A stretch of 64,000 nucleotides of DNA from Streptomyces sp. NBC_01142 (GTDB taxonomy: Bacteria > Actinomycetota > Actinomycetes > Streptomycetales > Streptomycetaceae): assembly GCF_026341125.1 (NCBI RefSeq), contig NZ_JAPEOR010000001.1, positions 2,604,001 to 2,668,000 on the forward strand, given 5' to 3'. The stretch's first letter is position 1; every line of letters begins with the position of its first letter. Below are positions 61,808-64,000 of this stretch, in pieces. The notes beneath the pieces are model-generated. The model saw nothing but the letters and a program-made list of their open reading frames with translations, had not been told where the DNA came from and made no database searches. The translations under genes and the position numbers were made by a program.

Positions 61808-62437
61808 TCATATCCACGTGGATTGCCGAGTGGGCGGCCAGGTGTCGATGACGGCTGCCAGCTCGTCGCGATCGGTGAAGACGTGTCCGTTCATACCGGT
61901 GGCCTGCGCGGCGCGTACGTTCTCTTCGCGGTCGTCGACGAAAAGGACGCGATCCGGTGGCACACGCAGGGCACGTTGGCACCACCGGTAGGCGTCCGGG
62001 TCGGGTTTGGCCCGGCCGATGCGGCAGGACAAGGCGCATACCTCAAAGCGCTTGAGCCATGCGTGGTGTGTTTCGTAGTGGTCGGCCAGCTCTTCGGGGA
62101 TGTTGGACAGGAGCGCGATCCGCCGGTCCTGCGCGGCGAGTTCCTCGATGAGGTCGACCATGGTGCCGTCGACGCCACTCCAGCTGGCGATGTCGGCCGC
62201 GACCAGGCGCTCGATCCGGTGGTCGTCGAAGTGGTTTCCCAGTGTCTTGGCCACTCTGCGCCAGTAGCCGGGGCCATTCACCTCACCGCGGTCGTATGGC
62301 GGACGCAGCGTCCAGTAGGCGTCCCAGAGATCGGGCGCGGGTATGCCCGCCGTCCGGACGATCCGGTTCTTGCCCTCGGCGGACTGGTGGCGCGCGATGA
62401 CGCCGAAGAGATCGAAGAGAAGCGCGGTGCCGGTCAT
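61808..62437 (-). CDS. HAD-superfamily hydrolase
   Basis: A 209-residue phosphatase-like protein of the HAD-IA type. Motif I reads LLFDLFGVI (about residues 6-14); the second Asp of the usual DxD is replaced by Phe, giving DLF, which is common in some HAD-IA and epoxide-hydrolase-N-terminus-like members. Motif II is ALLSNIPEEL, the motif III Lys lies in GRAKPDPDAY and motif IV is VLFVDDREENV. Start ATG is 4 nt after the DeoR stop, so the two are co-transcribed. Substrate unknown. Confidence 0.88.
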   Translation of the reverse strand: MTGTALLFDLFGVIARHQSAEGKNRIVRTAGIPAPDLWDAYWTLRPPYDRGEVNGPGYWRRVAKTLGNHFDDHRIERLVAADIASWSGVDGTMVDLIEELAAQDRRIALLSNIPEELADHYETHHAWLKRFEVCALSCRIGRAKPDPDAYRWCQRALRVPPDRVLFVDDREENVRAAQATGMNGHVFTDRDELAAVIDTWPPTRQSTWI

Positions 62438-62441
62438 GAGG

Positions 62442-63200
62442 TCACACCTTCCGTACGGTCACGCCCGCCGTGCTCAGCCGGTCGGTCTGATCGTCGGGAG
62501 CGGACTCGTCCGTGACGACGGCGTGCAAGGCAGAGGCGGGGGCGACGAAGCCGAGGGCGGTACGCGAGAACTTGGCGGCTTCTGCGACAGCGATGACTCG
62601 GCGGGAGGAGGCGATCGCCGCACGCTTGACGGCGGCGTCGTCCAGGTCATAGGCGGTCAGGCCGTTGTCCGCGTCCAGTCCGCAGCAGCCGATGATCGCG
62701 GTGTCGAAACGCAGGGTGGCGAGCGACGCCGCGGTGAGGGGGCCGGTCAGAGCCAGCTCACCGGGCCGCAGTCGGCCGCCGGGGACCAGCAGAGTCAGCT
62801 GGGGGGCTCCAGCCAGCGCGTTCACAGCGTGCAGGGACAGCGGTAGCACGGTCAGCCGTCGGTGCTCCAGGGCGCGGGCCACCTCCAAGCACGTGGTGCC
62901 GCTGTCGAGGACGACGGACTCGCCGTCGGCGATCAGCCGGGCAGCCTCGGCGGCGATGCGCCGCTTGGCCTCCAGCCCATCCTGGGCCCGCAGCGCGAAG
63001 GGCGGCTCCTCGCCGCGCAGTAGCAGGCTCCTGGCTCCCCCTCGATAGCGCTCGAGCACCCCCTGCGCGGCCAGGACTTCGAGGTCGCGACGGACGGTCA
63101 TCTCCGAGGCGCCGGTGAGCCCGGCCAGTTCCGCGACGCCGATGCTGCCGGCTTCGCGTACGGCGTCGGTGATTTGCCTGAGTCGTTCTGTACCAGCCAT
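62442..63200 (-). CDS. DeoR family transcriptional regulator
   Basis: A 252-residue repressor. The N-terminal DeoR helix-turn-helix is at about residues 5-58 (RLRQITDAVREAGSIGVAELAGLTGASEMTVRRDLEVLAAQGVLERYRGGA). The effector domain has SVVLDSGTTCLEVARALE and FDTAIIGCCGLDADNGLTAYD, the sugar-phosphate isomerase-like fold. ATG 63200 is chosen; an ATG 15 bp upstream is possible. Divergent from the MFS transporter, with TTCGA repeats between them as likely binding sites. Confidence 0.92.
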   Translation of the reverse strand: MAGTERLRQITDAVREAGSIGVAELAGLTGASEMTVRRDLEVLAAQGVLERYRGGARSLLLRGEEPPFALRAQDGLEAKRRIAAEAARLIADGESVVLDSGTTCLEVARALEHRRLTVLPLSLHAVNALAGAPQLTLLVPGGRLRPGELALTGPLTAASLATLRFDTAIIGCCGLDADNGLTAYDLDDAAVKRAAIASSRRVIAVAEAAKFSRTALGFVAPASALHAVVTDESAPDDQTDRLSTAGVTVRKV

Positions 63201-63221
63201 GCCCAGATTGAACATCAGAAC

Positions 63222-63269
63222 TGTTCGAAAGGCAATCTTTCGAAAAGTGATTGTGTTCGATATGTTCGG
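63222..63269. promoter_or_regulatory. TTCGA operator repeats between DeoR and MFS genes
   Basis: TGTTCGA (63222), TTTCGAA (63238), TGTTCGA (63254) and TGTTCGG (63263) recur in the 72-bp divergent gap; the first three are exactly 16 bp apart. DeoR-family repressors typically bind such spaced repeats. The region is AT-rich and should contain both promoters. Confidence 0.6.
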
Positions 63270-63272
63270 AGC

Positions 63273-64000
63273 ATGGAACAAGATCTGCGGGCCGGCCGGC
63301 TGGCCACCTTCGCCTACTTCTCTCTGAACGGCTTCCTTATGGGGATGTGGGTCGTCCACATCCCCGGCATCGAGCACCGCGTGGGAATCAGCCATGCTGT
63401 GCTCGGCTGGCTCCTGCTGCTCCTGGGCGCGGGAGCCTTCGCCGGCATGCAGGCCGTCGGCCCGCTCACCGACCGCTTCGGGGCCCGCACCGTCGTCCCG
63501 CTCAGCGCGGCACTGTGCAGCGCGGCCGTAGTCCTGCCCGGCGTGGCGACGAACGTCTGGACGCTGGGGGCCGCGCTCCTGGCGCTCGGCGTCGGCAACG
63601 GCTGTCTGGATGTCAGCATGAACGCCCATGCCGTCCAGGTAGAGCGCGGTTACCGGCGGCCCGTCATGTCCGCCTTCCACGCTGCCTTCTCCATCGGCGG
63701 TGTTCTCGCGGCGCTGACGGGATCCCGCACGCTCAGTCTGGACTGGAGTCCCGCGGTAACTCTCGGCGCGGTGGCGCTCGGCGGCCTGGCCGTCGCCGCG
63801 CTCGCGGCCCCCGCACTGCTGCGCCACGACGCCATCCGCCCCCTGGATGACGCCACCCCAGCCACGAAGACCCGCCGAAGGACACCCCGGCACATCTGGA
63901 TGCTGGCCGCGCTGGCATTGATGATCATGCTGTGCGAAGGCGTGGCGAACGACTGGAGCACCCTCCATCTGCGCCAGGTCCTCGACGCGACCGCTGCCAC
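63273..64000 (+). CDS. MFS transporter (3' end outside window)
   Basis: The first 242 codons of a major-facilitator permease, cut by the window edge. Six hydrophobic segments are visible plus the start of a seventh, beginning LATFAYFSLNGFLMGMWVVHIPGI. The motif GPLTDRFGARTVVPL (about 65-79) is the cytosolic loop 2-3 signature. GVGNGCLDVSMNAHAVQVE is typical of the YfkF/FucP-like sugar-type MFS members. No stop before the edge. Divergent from and probably repressed by the DeoR protein, suggesting sugar or nucleoside uptake. Confidence 0.87.
   Translation, partial: MEQDLRAGRLATFAYFSLNGFLMGMWVVHIPGIEHRVGISHAVLGWLLLLLGAGAFAGMQAVGPLTDRFGARTVVPLSAALCSAAVVLPGVATNVWTLGAALLALGVGNGCLDVSMNAHAVQVERGYRRPVMSAFHAAFSIGGVLAALTGSRTLSLDWSPAVTLGAVALGGLAVAALAAPALLRHDAIRPLDDATPATKTRRRTPRHIWMLAALALMIMLCEGVANDWSTLHLRQVLDATAA

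Overview
The window is high-GC actinobacterial DNA and reads as Streptomyces chromosome. The evidence is a SsgA-family sporulation protein, a WhiB protein, a MelC1/MelC2 tyrosinase pair, a two-domain small laccase, a complete mce operon with mce-associated membrane proteins, many GTG/TTG starts and many 4-bp start/stop overlaps. No rRNA, CRISPR array or intact mobile element was seen. The last gene (MFS transporter) runs off the right edge.

Layout. 1-2.3 kb: two secreted proteins. 2.5-15.8 kb: one long mce lipid-transport operon (ATPase, two YrbE permeases, six MCE proteins, four mce-associated membrane proteins in an A-B-A'-B' order, and a lytic transglycosylase). 15.8-17.9 kb: divergent ATP-dependent DNA ligase and LigD-type polymerase. 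18.0-24.0 kb: secreted copper/sugar-oxidation cluster (cupredoxin/OmpL47/DUF1080 protein, ThuA/sugar dehydrogenase, divergent small laccase). 24.0-28.3 kb: a scarred region with decayed transposase, integrase and beta-lactamase pieces, a TetR gene, an orphan Imm21 immunity gene, an iron-box-controlled membrane protein, a VOC protein and a WhiB protein. 28.3-32.8 kb: GMC oxidoreductase and a WXG100/type VII secretion operon.

32.8-40.0 kb is the most unusual part. Two adjacent tRNA-like genes and a third 6.2 kb away share an almost identical D arm (the first two also share the T arm) but differ in acceptor stem and anticodon arm. They bracket four genes: a zinc-ribbon SDR protein without the SDR catalytic tyrosine, a leucine-rich-repeat (RNase-inhibitor-like) protein, a double AAA+ MoxR-like ATPase, and a HExxH/VWA protein. 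I do not recognise a described function for this set. It is the best candidate here for an undescribed system.

40.4-54.5 kb is mixed: acyl-ACP desaturase with a clear operator, DDAH, a UvrA-like resistance ATPase, an ABC-F protein with a promoter and about 215-nt leader, a PEP mutase/isocitrate lyase family enzyme, a SsgA-like protein, a CDGSH protein, a BNR-repeat protein, a YciI-like protein, endonuclease V, melC1-melC2, a saccharopine-dehydrogenase-like protein and a YjbR protein. 54.6-61.6 kb: fatty-acyl-CoA degradation run (AMACR-like racemase, acyl-CoA dehydrogenase, thiolase, FadB-type protein) facing a MerR regulator. 61.5-64 kb: truncated GNAT remnant, HAD hydrolase and DeoR regulator divergent from an MFS transporter.
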